A stretch of DNA of 64,000 nucleotides, from assembly GCF_003258945.1 (NCBI RefSeq), contig NZ_QLIX01000010.1:1-64000 (forward strand), in the 5' to 3' direction. This DNA is from Roseicella frigidaeris. Lineage in GTDB: Bacteria; Pseudomonadota; Alphaproteobacteria; Acetobacterales; Acetobacteraceae. The notes beneath the pieces are model-generated. The model did no database searches. It was given only the letters and a program-made list of their open reading frames with translations, and was not told the DNA's origin. The stretch's first letter is position 1. Each line of letters opens with the position of its first letter. The position numbers and the translations under genes are program-made. Positions 50,067-57,474 of the stretch are shown here, in pieces.

Positions 50067-52130
50067 ATGCAGGGAAGCCTTGGACGGCATCTGCCCTGGG
50101 TCCTGGTCGGCCTGATCGGGGCGGGCGCCCTGGCGATGATCGCCACCGCCCGCGGCGAGCCGGTCGGCGCCGTCTGGGTCCTCGCCGTCTCCATCGCCTG
50201 CTACCTGATCGCCTATCGCTACTACAGCCGCTTCATCGCCGAGCGGGTGATGCAGCTCGACCCGGCGCGGCCGACCCCGGCGGTGCGGCACAATGACGGG
50301 CTGGACTACGTGCCCACCAACCGCACCGTCCTCTTCGGCCACCATTTCGCCGCCATCGCCGGGGCCGGGCCGCTGGTCGGGCCGGTGCTGGCGGCGCAGA
50401 TGGGCTACCTGCCCGGCATGCTCTGGATTCTCGTCGGCGTGGTGCTGGCCGGCGCGGTGCAGGACTTCATGGTGCTCTTCGTCTCGATGCGGCGCGACGG
50501 GCGCTCCCTCGGCGAGCTGATCCGCGCCGAGCTGGGGCCGGTGCCGGGGGTGATCGCCCTCTTCGGCACCTTCATGATCATGGTGATCATCCTCGCCGTG
50601 CTCTCGCTCATCGTGGTGAAGGCGCTGGCCGAGAGCCCCTGGGGCAGCTTCACCGTCGCCGCCACCATCCCGATCGCGCTGCTGATGGGCATCTATCTCC
50701 GCTTCCTCCGGCCCGGCGCCATCGGCGAGGTCTCGGTGCTCGGCTTCGTGCTGCTGATGCTGGCGATCCTCGGCGGGCAATGGGTGGCGGCGGACCCGGC
50801 CTGGGCGGCCGCCTTCACCTTCAGCGCCACCCAGCTCTGCTGGCTGCTGATCGGCTACGGCTTCGTCGCCTCCATCCTGCCGGTCTGGCTGCTACTGGCG
50901 CCGCGCGACTACCTCTCGACCTTCCTCAAGATCGGCACCATCCTCGGCCTCGCCCTCGGCATCCTGGTGGTGCTGCCCGAGCTGCGCATGCCGGCGGTGA
51001 CGCGCTTCGTCGATGGCAGCGGCCCGGTCTGGTCCGGCAGCCTCTTCCCCTTCCTCTTCATCACCATCGCCTGCGGCGCCGTCTCCGGCTTCCACGCCCT
51101 CATCTCCTCCGGCACCACGCCGAAGCTGATCGACAACGAGAGCAATGCCCGGCTGATCGGCTATGGCGGCATGCTGATGGAGAGCTTCGTCGCCATCATG
51201 GCGCTGATCGCGGCGAGCGTGATCGAGCCCGGCGTCTACTTCACCATGAACAGCCCCGGCGCCGCGATCGGCACCACCGCCGAGAGCGCCTCGGCCGCCG
51301 TCACCGCCATGGGCTTCCCGATCACCCCGGCCGAGATCGCCCAGACCGCGCAGGATGTCGGCGAGACCAGCATTATCTCGCGGGCCGGCGGCGCGCCGAC
51401 CCTCGCCGTCGGCATGGCGCACATCTTCCACCAGGTCATCGGCGGCAAGGCGATGATGGCCTTCTGGTACCATTTCGCCATCCTGTTCGAGGCGCTGTTC
51501 ATCCTGACCGCCGTCGATGCCGGCACCCGCGCCGGGCGCTTCATGCTGCAGGACCTGCTCGGCGTCTTCGTCCCCTCGATGCAGGACACCGCGAACTGGG
51601 CCTCGGGCGTGATCGCCACCGCGCTCTGCGTCGGCGCCTGGGGCTTCTTTCTCTACCAGGGCGTGACCGATCCGCTCGGCGGGGTGAACACGCTCTGGCC
51701 GCTCTTCGGCATCTCCAACCAGATGCTGGCCGCCGTCGCCCTCACCCTCTGCACCGTCGTCATCTTCCGCATGAAGCGCGAGCGCTATGCCTGGGTGACG
51801 ATCCTGCCGACCGTCTGGCTGGTGGCCTGCACGCTCACCGCCGGGCTGCAGAAGATCCTCTCCTCCGATCCGCGCGTCGGCTTCCTCGAGCACGCCGCGC
51901 GCTTCCAGGCGGCGCTCGACCAGGGGCAACTCCTGGCGCCGGCGAAGACGCCGGAGCAGATGGCGCAGATCATCTTCAACGACCGCATCGACGCGGCGCT
52001 CGCCGCGCTCTTCGTCGCCGTCGTCCTCGCCATCCTGGTCTTTGGCGTGCGCTCCTGCCTCGAGGCCTACCGCGCCGGCGGCTGGACCGCGCATGAGATC
52101 GGCGGGCCGCGGCAGGTGGCGGCGGAATGA
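50067..52130 (+). CDS. cstA: Carbon starvation protein CstA (pyruvate/peptide transporter)
   Basis: A 687-residue inner-membrane transporter with about 16-18 helices, the usual CstA length. Typical stretches are YYSRFIAERV, YVPTNRTVLFGHHFAAIAGAGPLVGPVLAAQMGYLPG-type region near residue 75-110, GFHALISSGTTPKLIDNE, and FILTAVDAGTRAGRFMLQD. CstA takes up peptides or pyruvate under carbon starvation in enterobacteria. GGGGAGG precedes ATG 50067. Its stop overlaps the start of the small YbdD-type gene (ATGA), the normal partner. Confidence 0.95.
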   Translation: MQGSLGRHLPWVLVGLIGAGALAMIATARGEPVGAVWVLAVSIACYLIAYRYYSRFIAERVMQLDPARPTPAVRHNDGLDYVPTNRTVLFGHHFAAIAGAGPLVGPVLAAQMGYLPGMLWILVGVVLAGAVQDFMVLFVSMRRDGRSLGELIRAELGPVPGVIALFGTFMIMVIILAVLSLIVVKALAESPWGSFTVAATIPIALLMGIYLRFLRPGAIGEVSVLGFVLLMLAILGGQWVAADPAWAAAFTFSATQLCWLLIGYGFVASILPVWLLLAPRDYLSTFLKIGTILGLALGILVVLPELRMPAVTRFVDGSGPVWSGSLFPFLFITIACGAVSGFHALISSGTTPKLIDNESNARLIGYGGMLMESFVAIMALIAASVIEPGVYFTMNSPGAAIGTTAESASAAVTAMGFPITPAEIAQTAQDVGETSIISRAGGAPTLAVGMAHIFHQVIGGKAMMAFWYHFAILFEALFILTAVDAGTRAGRFMLQDLLGVFVPSMQDTANWASGVIATALCVGAWGFFLYQGVTDPLGGVNTLWPLFGISNQMLAAVALTLCTVVIFRMKRERYAWVTILPTVWLVACTLTAGLQKILSSDPRVGFLEHAARFQAALDQGQLLAPAKTPEQMAQIIFNDRIDAALAALFVAVVLAILVFGVRSCLEAYRAGGWTAHEIGGPRQVAAE

Positions 52131-52342
52131 ACACCGCCGCCCCCGCCGCCGGCCTGCGCCCCTGGCTGCGCTGCCTCTGCGACACCGCGCGGCTGATGGT
52201 CGGCCAGCCGAATTACGACATCTATCTCGAGCATGCGCGGCGGCAGCATCCGGACCAGGCGCCGATGAGCCGGACCGAGTTCTTCCGCAACCGCGAGGCG
52301 GCCCGCTTCGGCGGCAGCACCCGCGGCTTCCGCTGCTGCTGA
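52127..52342 (+). CDS. YbdD/YjiX family small protein (DUF466), CstA partner
   Basis: A 71-residue protein of the YbdD/YjiX family. LCDTARLMVGQPNYDIYLEHARRQHPDQAPMSRTEFFRNREAARFGG-type sequence fills most of it, with the conserved GxPNYDxYLEH core and a terminal CC. It is translationally coupled to cstA (4-bp overlap), as in E. coli cstA-ybdD and btsT-yjiX, where the small protein is needed for transport activity. Confidence 0.92.
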   Translation: MNTAAPAAGLRPWLRCLCDTARLMVGQPNYDIYLEHARRQHPDQAPMSRTEFFRNREAARFGGSTRGFRCC

Positions 52343-52384
52343 GGCGGGCGCACACTCCTCCCATAACCAAGGGGGAGGAGCGCC

Positions 52385-53230
52385 ATGCGCATGCAGGGAA
52401 AGGTCGCCGTCGTCACCGGCGGCGCCTCGGGGATCGGCAAGCGGACGGCGGAGCGCTTCGTCGAGGAGGGCGGCCGGGTCGTCATCGCCGACATCCAGGA
52501 GGCTGCGGCCGGGCGGCTCTGCGAGACGCTCGGCGCGGCAGCCGCCGCCATCCGCTGCGACGTGACGGAGGAGGCCGACATCGCCGCCGCCATCGCGCTC
52601 GCCGGGCAACGCTGGGGCCGGCTCGACCTGATGTTCAACAATGCCGGCCGTCCCGGCGACCCCAACCCGATCGAGACCATGCCGGCGGCGGGCTGGGACG
52701 ACACCATGGCGGTGCTGCTCCGCTCGGTCATGCTCGGCATCAAGCATGCGGCGCCGGTGATGCGGGCCCAGGGCTCGGGCGCCATCGTCTCCACCGCGAG
52801 CATCGCCGGCCTCATCCCCGGCTCCACCGCGACCGCCTATTCGGTGGCGAAATCCGCCGTCATCCAGCTCACCAAATGCGCGGCGCTGGAGCTGGCCGAG
52901 CATGGCATCCGGGTGAACTGCGTCTGCCCCGGCCCGATCGCCACGCCGATCTTCGGCCGCTCCGCCGCCCTGCCGAGCCAGCTCGACCAGCGCGTCGCCG
53001 AGACGGCGCGGGCGCCGCTTGCCGGGTTCCAGCCGATCCGGCGCGAGGGGCGGCCGGACGACATCGCCGAGGCGGTGCTCTACCTCGCCGATGACCGCGC
53101 CGGCTTCGTCACCGGGGTGGCGCTCACCGTCGATGGCGGCTTCGCCGCCGGCATGACGCCGGGCGAGCGGACCCGCATCTGGGCCCCGCTGCGCGGCGCG
53201 GTGGCGGCGCTGGCCGAGGACGCCGGCTGA
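52385..53230 (+). CDS. SDR family oxidoreductase
   Basis: A 281-residue short-chain dehydrogenase. The dinucleotide motif is VVTGGASGIGKRTAERF; DLMFNNAGRPG follows at about residue 85; STASIAGLIPG and YSVAKSAVIQLTK (Tyr and Lys of the catalytic set) are near residues 140-160. VTGVALTVDGGFAAG ends the core. A tail of about 25 residues after the usual end (TRIWAPLRGAVAALAEDAG) is extra. GGGGAGGAG precedes ATG 52385. The substrate is unknown; cinnamyl alcohol- or quinate-type SDRs share this pattern. Confidence 0.9.
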   Translation: MRMQGKVAVVTGGASGIGKRTAERFVEEGGRVVIADIQEAAAGRLCETLGAAAAAIRCDVTEEADIAAAIALAGQRWGRLDLMFNNAGRPGDPNPIETMPAAGWDDTMAVLLRSVMLGIKHAAPVMRAQGSGAIVSTASIAGLIPGSTATAYSVAKSAVIQLTKCAALELAEHGIRVNCVCPGPIATPIFGRSAALPSQLDQRVAETARAPLAGFQPIRREGRPDDIAEAVLYLADDRAGFVTGVALTVDGGFAAGMTPGERTRIWAPLRGAVAALAEDAG

Positions 53231-53480
53231 TACCAACGGCCGTTGATGGTGACCCATCAACGGCCCCTCAGTCGCCGGGCGGTTTGCTCCGCAAACCTTG
53301 GCTTCGCGCCACTGGGCGCGGCGCCCATTCGGGCGCTCGGCATGAATGGAGCATTCATGCCGTTGGTATGAGACTGGGCGCAAACCTCCGGTTTGCCGGG
53401 GCCTTCGCGGCATGAGCCGCGGCGCCCGTTCGGACGCCCGGCCCTGCGGGCCGCAGGCCGGAGCTTCGTGCGCCGGGTAT
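53230..53480. repeat. Hairpin-rich intergenic repeat, copy C (fullest copy)
   Basis: A compound element between two convergent genes. Parts: an 11-bp terminal inverted repeat (53230-53240 with 53359-53369), a perfect 12-bp stem (53238-53249 with 53254-53265, loop TGAC), and a 7-bp stem with TCC loop (53281-53287 with 53291-53297). Next come GCGCCC-ATTC-GGGCGC, and CATGAATG-GAG-CATTCATG (53341-53359). A second TCC-loop stem (53380-53386 with 53390-53396) and further GC dyads follow to about 53470. Partial copies are at 1-97 and 45312-45434. Confidence 0.75.
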
Positions 53481-53492
53481 CAGGCGCCGGGC

Positions 53493-54479
53493 TCAGCGCG
53501 TGGTCGGTATGCCCGCCTCGGCGATGACCCGTCCCCATTTCGGGATGTCGGCGGCGATGCGGTCGCGCATCGCCTCCGGCGTGCTGCCGACCGGGTCGAG
53601 GCCGAGTTGGGCGAGCCGCGCCCGCTGCTCGGGATCGGCGAGCACGCCGAGCGCCGCGGCGCGGACCTTGTCGATGATCGGCCGCGGCGTGCCGGCCGGC
53701 GCCATCAGCCCGAACCAGGAGAGCGCCTCGAAGCCCGGGAAGCCCTGCTCGGCGACGGTCGGCACCTCCGGCGCGGCCACGGTGCGGCCGGAGGAGGTGA
53801 CGGCGAGGCCGCGCAGCCTCCCCTCGCGCAGCAGCGGCATGGCGGCGCCGGCATTCTGGATGCCGACCGGCAGCACGCCGCTCATCACATCGGCCAGGTT
53901 GGCGCCGCGATAGGGCACGTGCTCCATGCGGATGCCGGCCTGGTGGCAGAGCATCTCGCCGGCGATGTGCTGCGGCGTGCCGACGCCCGGCGTGCCATAG
54001 GCGAGCCCCCCGGGCCGCGCCCGCGCCGCCGCGATGAGGGCGTCGAGCGTCCGCGGGCCGCTCTCCCGGTTGGCGAGGATGACCGAGGCCATGGCGAGTG
54101 TCGCGCAGATGGAGGCGAGGTCCCTCAGCGGGTCGAAGGGCAGCGCCTGCATGGCCGGCAGCACGGTGATGGCGGCATTGCCGGCCCAGAGCAGCGTGTA
54201 GCCGTCGGGCGCCGCCTTGGCGACGCGGTCGGTGCCGATGGCCCCGGAATTGCCGCTGACATTGTCGACCACCACCGGCTGCTCCCAGGCCTGGCCGAAG
54301 GCCTGGGCGAAGATCCGCGCGGTGACGTCGGTGGCGCTGCCGGCGGTGAAGCCGACGACCAGCCGCACCGGCCGGCTGGGCCAGGCCGGCTGCGCCCGCG
54401 CCGGACGAGGCAGGGCGGGCATGGCGGCGAGGAGGCCGGCGCCCCCCAGCAGGCGCCGCCGCGGCAGCGTTGGACTCAT
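53493..54479 (-). CDS. Bug-family tripartite tricarboxylate transporter substrate-binding protein
   Basis: A 328-residue binding protein of the TctC/Bug family. A twin-arginine-like leader (PRRRLLGGAGLLAAMPALP) ends near ARAQP. The family motifs follow: WPSRPVRLVVGFTAGSATDVTAR, VVVDNVSGNSGAIGTDRVAKAAPDGYTLL and HVPYRGANLADVMSGVLPVG. Bug proteins bind organic acids or amides and often lack local TctA/TctB permease genes, as here. It is adjacent to and co-directional with the N-acyl-D-amino-acid deacylase-like gene upstream, so the ligand might be related to that enzyme's product; this is inference. Confidence 0.92.
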   Translation of the reverse strand: MSPTLPRRRLLGGAGLLAAMPALPRPARAQPAWPSRPVRLVVGFTAGSATDVTARIFAQAFGQAWEQPVVVDNVSGNSGAIGTDRVAKAAPDGYTLLWAGNAAITVLPAMQALPFDPLRDLASICATLAMASVILANRESGPRTLDALIAAARARPGGLAYGTPGVGTPQHIAGEMLCHQAGIRMEHVPYRGANLADVMSGVLPVGIQNAGAAMPLLREGRLRGLAVTSSGRTVAAPEVPTVAEQGFPGFEALSWFGLMAPAGTPRPIIDKVRAAALGVLADPEQRARLAQLGLDPVGSTPEAMRDRIAADIPKWGRVIAEAGIPTTR

Positions 54480-54568
54480 GCGACGTTGCTCCCGCCACCG
54501 CCGGCCTCTGCCGGGCCGGCTGGTGGACGGGCGATCCTACCGCGACCGCGTCGGAACCGGAACGCCGA

Positions 54569-56287
54569 TCAGGCGGTGGCGCGCACCAGCTTCCCCGGCC
54601 GCGCGCCGGTCTCCTCGCCCCGCTCGAAGATCGGCACGCCGCTGACCATGGTCAGGTCGTAGCCATCGACCCGCTGCACCAGCCGCCGCCCGCCAGCCGG
54701 CAGGTCGTAGGTCATCTCCGGATGGTGCGGCCGCAGGGCGTCGAAATCGATGACGTTGACATCGGCCTTCTTGCCGACCGCCAGCCGGCCGCGGTCGTGG
54801 AAGCCGAAGAAATCCGCCGTCTCGCTGGTCTGGCGTTTGATGACGAATTCGAGCGGCAGGCGCTCGCCGCGCTGCCGGTCGCGCACCCAATGCGTCAGCA
54901 TGGTGGTGTTGAGCGAGGCGTCGCAGATCACGCCGCAATGCGCGCCGCCATCCGAGAGGCCGAGCACGGTGTGCGGGTCGGTGATCATCTCCCGCACCAC
55001 CTCGAGATCGCCATGGACGTAGTTGGTGACGGGGAAGTACAGCATCCGCCCGCCATCGCCGCCGGTCAGGTAGTCGTAGCAATAGGTGGCCGGGTCGACC
55101 CCCTCCTTCGCCGCCAGGGCGGCGATGCTGCGCTCCGGCGGCGGCTCGTAGTCCGGCGTCTCGCCGAGGACGTACATGCGGTCCCAGCGGCTGGCGATCT
55201 GGCGCGAGAGCGGCGGCAGGATCTCCATCAGCCGCGGGCTGGCCTCCTCGGCCAGGATGGCGGCGCGCATCGCCGGCTCGCGCAGCCGGGCAAGCTGCTC
55301 CGCGGGGCTGAGGCGCGCCAGCTCGGCGAAGCTCTCGCGCAGCGCGAAGGGGTTGAGCGAGGTGGTGAGGCCGAGGATCAGCCCGACCGGCCGCCCCGCC
55401 ACCTGGGCCGAGAGGGCGAGCCCCTCCTGCCGCGCCGCGCGGATGCCCCGCATCAGGCGCCGCCAGCGCTCGGGGTCGTAGCTGCGGTCGGTCAGCAGGA
55501 ACCAGACCGGCCGGCCGCTATCCTTCGCCACCTGCCGCAGCCAGCCGAACTCGGCCGCCTCGTCCTCGAAATCCGAGAGCATGCCGAAGGCGCCGCGGCC
55601 GGCCCGGCCCATCGCCCGGCCGATGGCGATCAGCTCCTCATGCTCGGCATAGCGCCCGGGCACCAGCTCGCCGGCCGGGGTCTTGTGCTGGTCGGTGCGC
55701 GAGGTGGTGAAGCCGAAGGCGCCGGCCCGCAGCGCCTCCTCGGTCAGCCGCGCCATCAGCGCGATGTCCTCCTCGGTCGCCATCTCGCGGTTGATGGCGC
55801 GCTCGCCCATGGCATAGACGCGCAGCGGGTGATGCGCGATCTGCGCCGCGACGTCGATGGTCCGCGGCAGCCGGGCCAGGGCGTCGAGATAGCTCGGGAA
55901 GCTCTCCCAGTCCCAGCGCAGCCCCTCGGCCAGCGCGATGCCGGGGATGTCCTCCACCCCCTCCATCAGGTCGATCAGCGCCTGGTGGTGCGCCGGGCGG
56001 ACGGGGGCGAAGCCGACGCCGCAATTGCCGAAGAGGATGGTGGTGGCGCCGTGCCAGGAGGAGGGGGCGAGCACCGGGTCCCAGGTGGCCTGGCCGTCGT
56101 AATGGGTGTGGATGTCCACCCAGCCCGGCGTCACCAGCCGGCCCTCGGCCGGGATGTCGCGCCGGGCCGGCCCCGCCTTGCCGCCCACCTGGGCGATGCG
56201 GTCGCCATCGATGGCGAGGTCGCCGGTGAAGCGCGGCGCCCCCGTGCCATCGACGATGGTGCCACCTCGGATCACGACGTCATGCAT
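54569..56287 (-). CDS. N-acyl-D-amino-acid deacylase family amidohydrolase
   Basis: A 572-residue metal-dependent amidohydrolase. The N-terminal composite domain (HDVVIRGGTIVDGTGAPRFTGDLAI) precedes the TIM barrel. VDIHTHYDGQATWDP has the metal-binding HxH. GNCGVGFAPVRP matches D-aminoacylases, and LGLSDGGAHCGVICDAS contains the late aspartate and histidine. The C-terminus closes with GRLAVGKKADVNVIDFDAL. Length exceeds the roughly 480-residue D-aminoacylases and fits the larger related group. It would release an amino acid or a similar amine from an N-acyl substrate. The Bug-type gene lies 89 bases downstream. Confidence 0.88.
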   Translation of the reverse strand: MHDVVIRGGTIVDGTGAPRFTGDLAIDGDRIAQVGGKAGPARRDIPAEGRLVTPGWVDIHTHYDGQATWDPVLAPSSWHGATTILFGNCGVGFAPVRPAHHQALIDLMEGVEDIPGIALAEGLRWDWESFPSYLDALARLPRTIDVAAQIAHHPLRVYAMGERAINREMATEEDIALMARLTEEALRAGAFGFTTSRTDQHKTPAGELVPGRYAEHEELIAIGRAMGRAGRGAFGMLSDFEDEAAEFGWLRQVAKDSGRPVWFLLTDRSYDPERWRRLMRGIRAARQEGLALSAQVAGRPVGLILGLTTSLNPFALRESFAELARLSPAEQLARLREPAMRAAILAEEASPRLMEILPPLSRQIASRWDRMYVLGETPDYEPPPERSIAALAAKEGVDPATYCYDYLTGGDGGRMLYFPVTNYVHGDLEVVREMITDPHTVLGLSDGGAHCGVICDASLNTTMLTHWVRDRQRGERLPLEFVIKRQTSETADFFGFHDRGRLAVGKKADVNVIDFDALRPHHPEMTYDLPAGGRRLVQRVDGYDLTMVSGVPIFERGEETGARPGKLVRATA

Positions 56288-56462
56288 GGGACCGGCTCTT
56301 TCTCGCTGTCTTGGTCGGGCGACCGAGTGTGCCGGGGGATGGGGTCCGCGTCCACTGGTTGTCGCGCCCCGGGGGGCGCCACCGCGTGTGCGCGAACGCA
56401 CAGACCCTTTCGCAACCGTATGGCACGGTCGGCACAGACTGCGATCCTGGGGGGGATCAGCG

Positions 56463-57125
56463 ATGCCGGATGCAGAGACGATCCAGCAGGTGCTGGAGAC
56501 CTGGTTTCCGCCAGGGCTGGAGACCGCCGATGCCGGGACGCATCACCGGGCCTTCGAGGCCTGGTTCGATGGCGGCGTCGCACCATCGCCCGCCGTGGCG
56601 CGGCTCGCCCGGGCCGCGCTCGCGGGCCATCTCGACGGCTGGACGGCGACGGCGCACGGGCGCCTCGCCCTGCTTCTGCTGCTCGGCCAGGCGCCCCGCT
56701 GCCTGCACCCCGGCACGCCGCAGGCCTATGCCGGCGACCCGGATGCGTTGCGGCTCGCCGAGGAGGGGCTGCGGAACGGTCATTACGATGCCCTCGACCA
56801 TGCCTGGGAGCGGAGCCTGTTCCTGCTGCCCCTCGCCCAGGCCGAGGGGCCGGACCACCGCGAGCGGCTGATCCGCCTCTGCGCCATGGCCGAGGCGGTG
56901 GCCTGGTCGGCGCCCGAGGCGCTGCGGCCGCTCTATCGCTGCGCCGCCGACCAGGCGCAGGGGCATCGCGCGGTGATCGCCCGGTTCGGCCGCTACCCGC
57001 ACCGCAATGCCATCCTCGGCCGCGCCACGACCGAGGAGGAGGCGGATTACCTGACCACCGGCGCGCTGACGCCGCGCCGGAGGCCGCCGACCGCGGCGCG
57101 GCTCGAGCTGGTGGACGCCCTCTAG
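56463..57125 (+). CDS. DUF924 family protein
   Basis: A 220-residue soluble, all-helical protein of the DUF924 family. It opens AETIQQVLETWFPPG, followed by FEAWFDGGVAPSPAVARLAR, HGRLALLLLLGQAPR and a stretch corresponding to the usual FPRNIxR region (here LGQAPRCLHPGTPQAYA). RFGRYPHRNAILGRATTEEEADYL is the family's C-terminal signature. The biochemical function is not established. ATG 56463 is the first start before the family begins. It is divergent from the deacylase-like gene. Confidence 0.9.
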   Translation: MPDAETIQQVLETWFPPGLETADAGTHHRAFEAWFDGGVAPSPAVARLARAALAGHLDGWTATAHGRLALLLLLGQAPRCLHPGTPQAYAGDPDALRLAEEGLRNGHYDALDHAWERSLFLLPLAQAEGPDHRERLIRLCAMAEAVAWSAPEALRPLYRCAADQAQGHRAVIARFGRYPHRNAILGRATTEEEADYLTTGALTPRRRPPTAARLELVDAL

Positions 57126-57220
57126 GATAGCCCCCTGCCGCCCCTCTCCGGGATGAGCCTAGCAGGCCGCACCGGCGGCTTGCGCCGCACGGCCGCCACC
57201 CCACCTGGCCGGCGGCATCC

Positions 57221-57451
57221 GTGCAGGCGCCGGAGCACCCGCTCGCCGCGTCGCGCTACGACTGCGTGGTGATCGGCGCCGGGGTGCGGCTGCCGCCGCG
57301 CAGCCGCCTGACCTTCGAGGCGCTGCTGCACGCCAGCCACCGCGGCGCCCGCGACGCCGCGATCGCCCTCAACACGCATCCCGAGGACAGCGACCTGGCC
57401 GCCGGCCGCTGGCCGGGCGCCTCGGCGGCGAGGCCAGGGCGCCCGGGCTGA
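57221..57451 (+). CDS. Small hypothetical protein
   Basis: A 76-residue protein starting at GTG 57221. The core YDCVVIGAGVRLPPRSRLTFEALLHASHRGARDAAIALNTHPEDS-type sequence reads as a Rossmann-like strand-turn followed by a helix and strand. I have seen this arrangement in short bacterial hypotheticals (VVIGxGxRLPP...F...NTxPxD) but know no function. The tail is low-complexity Ala/Arg/Pro/Gly. No good ribosome site. It lies 95 bases after the DUF924 gene. Confidence 0.5.
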   Translation: MQAPEHPLAASRYDCVVIGAGVRLPPRSRLTFEALLHASHRGARDAAIALNTHPEDSDLAAGRWPGASAARPGRPG

Positions 57452-57454
57452 TCG

Positions 57455-57469
57455 CGGCCCGCAGGGCCG
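57455..57469. terminator. Small stem-loop between convergent genes
   Basis: CGGCCC (57455-57460) pairs with GGGCCG (57464-57469) around GCA, just before the gamma-glutamyltransferase stop on the opposite strand. Weak, no T-run. Confidence 0.35.
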
Positions 57470-57474
57470 GAGCC

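Noticed and set aside
53230-53369. Insertion sequence with terminal inverted repeats
   Set aside because: There is no transposase ORF and no clear target duplication; it is treated as a non-autonomous repeat or RNA structure.
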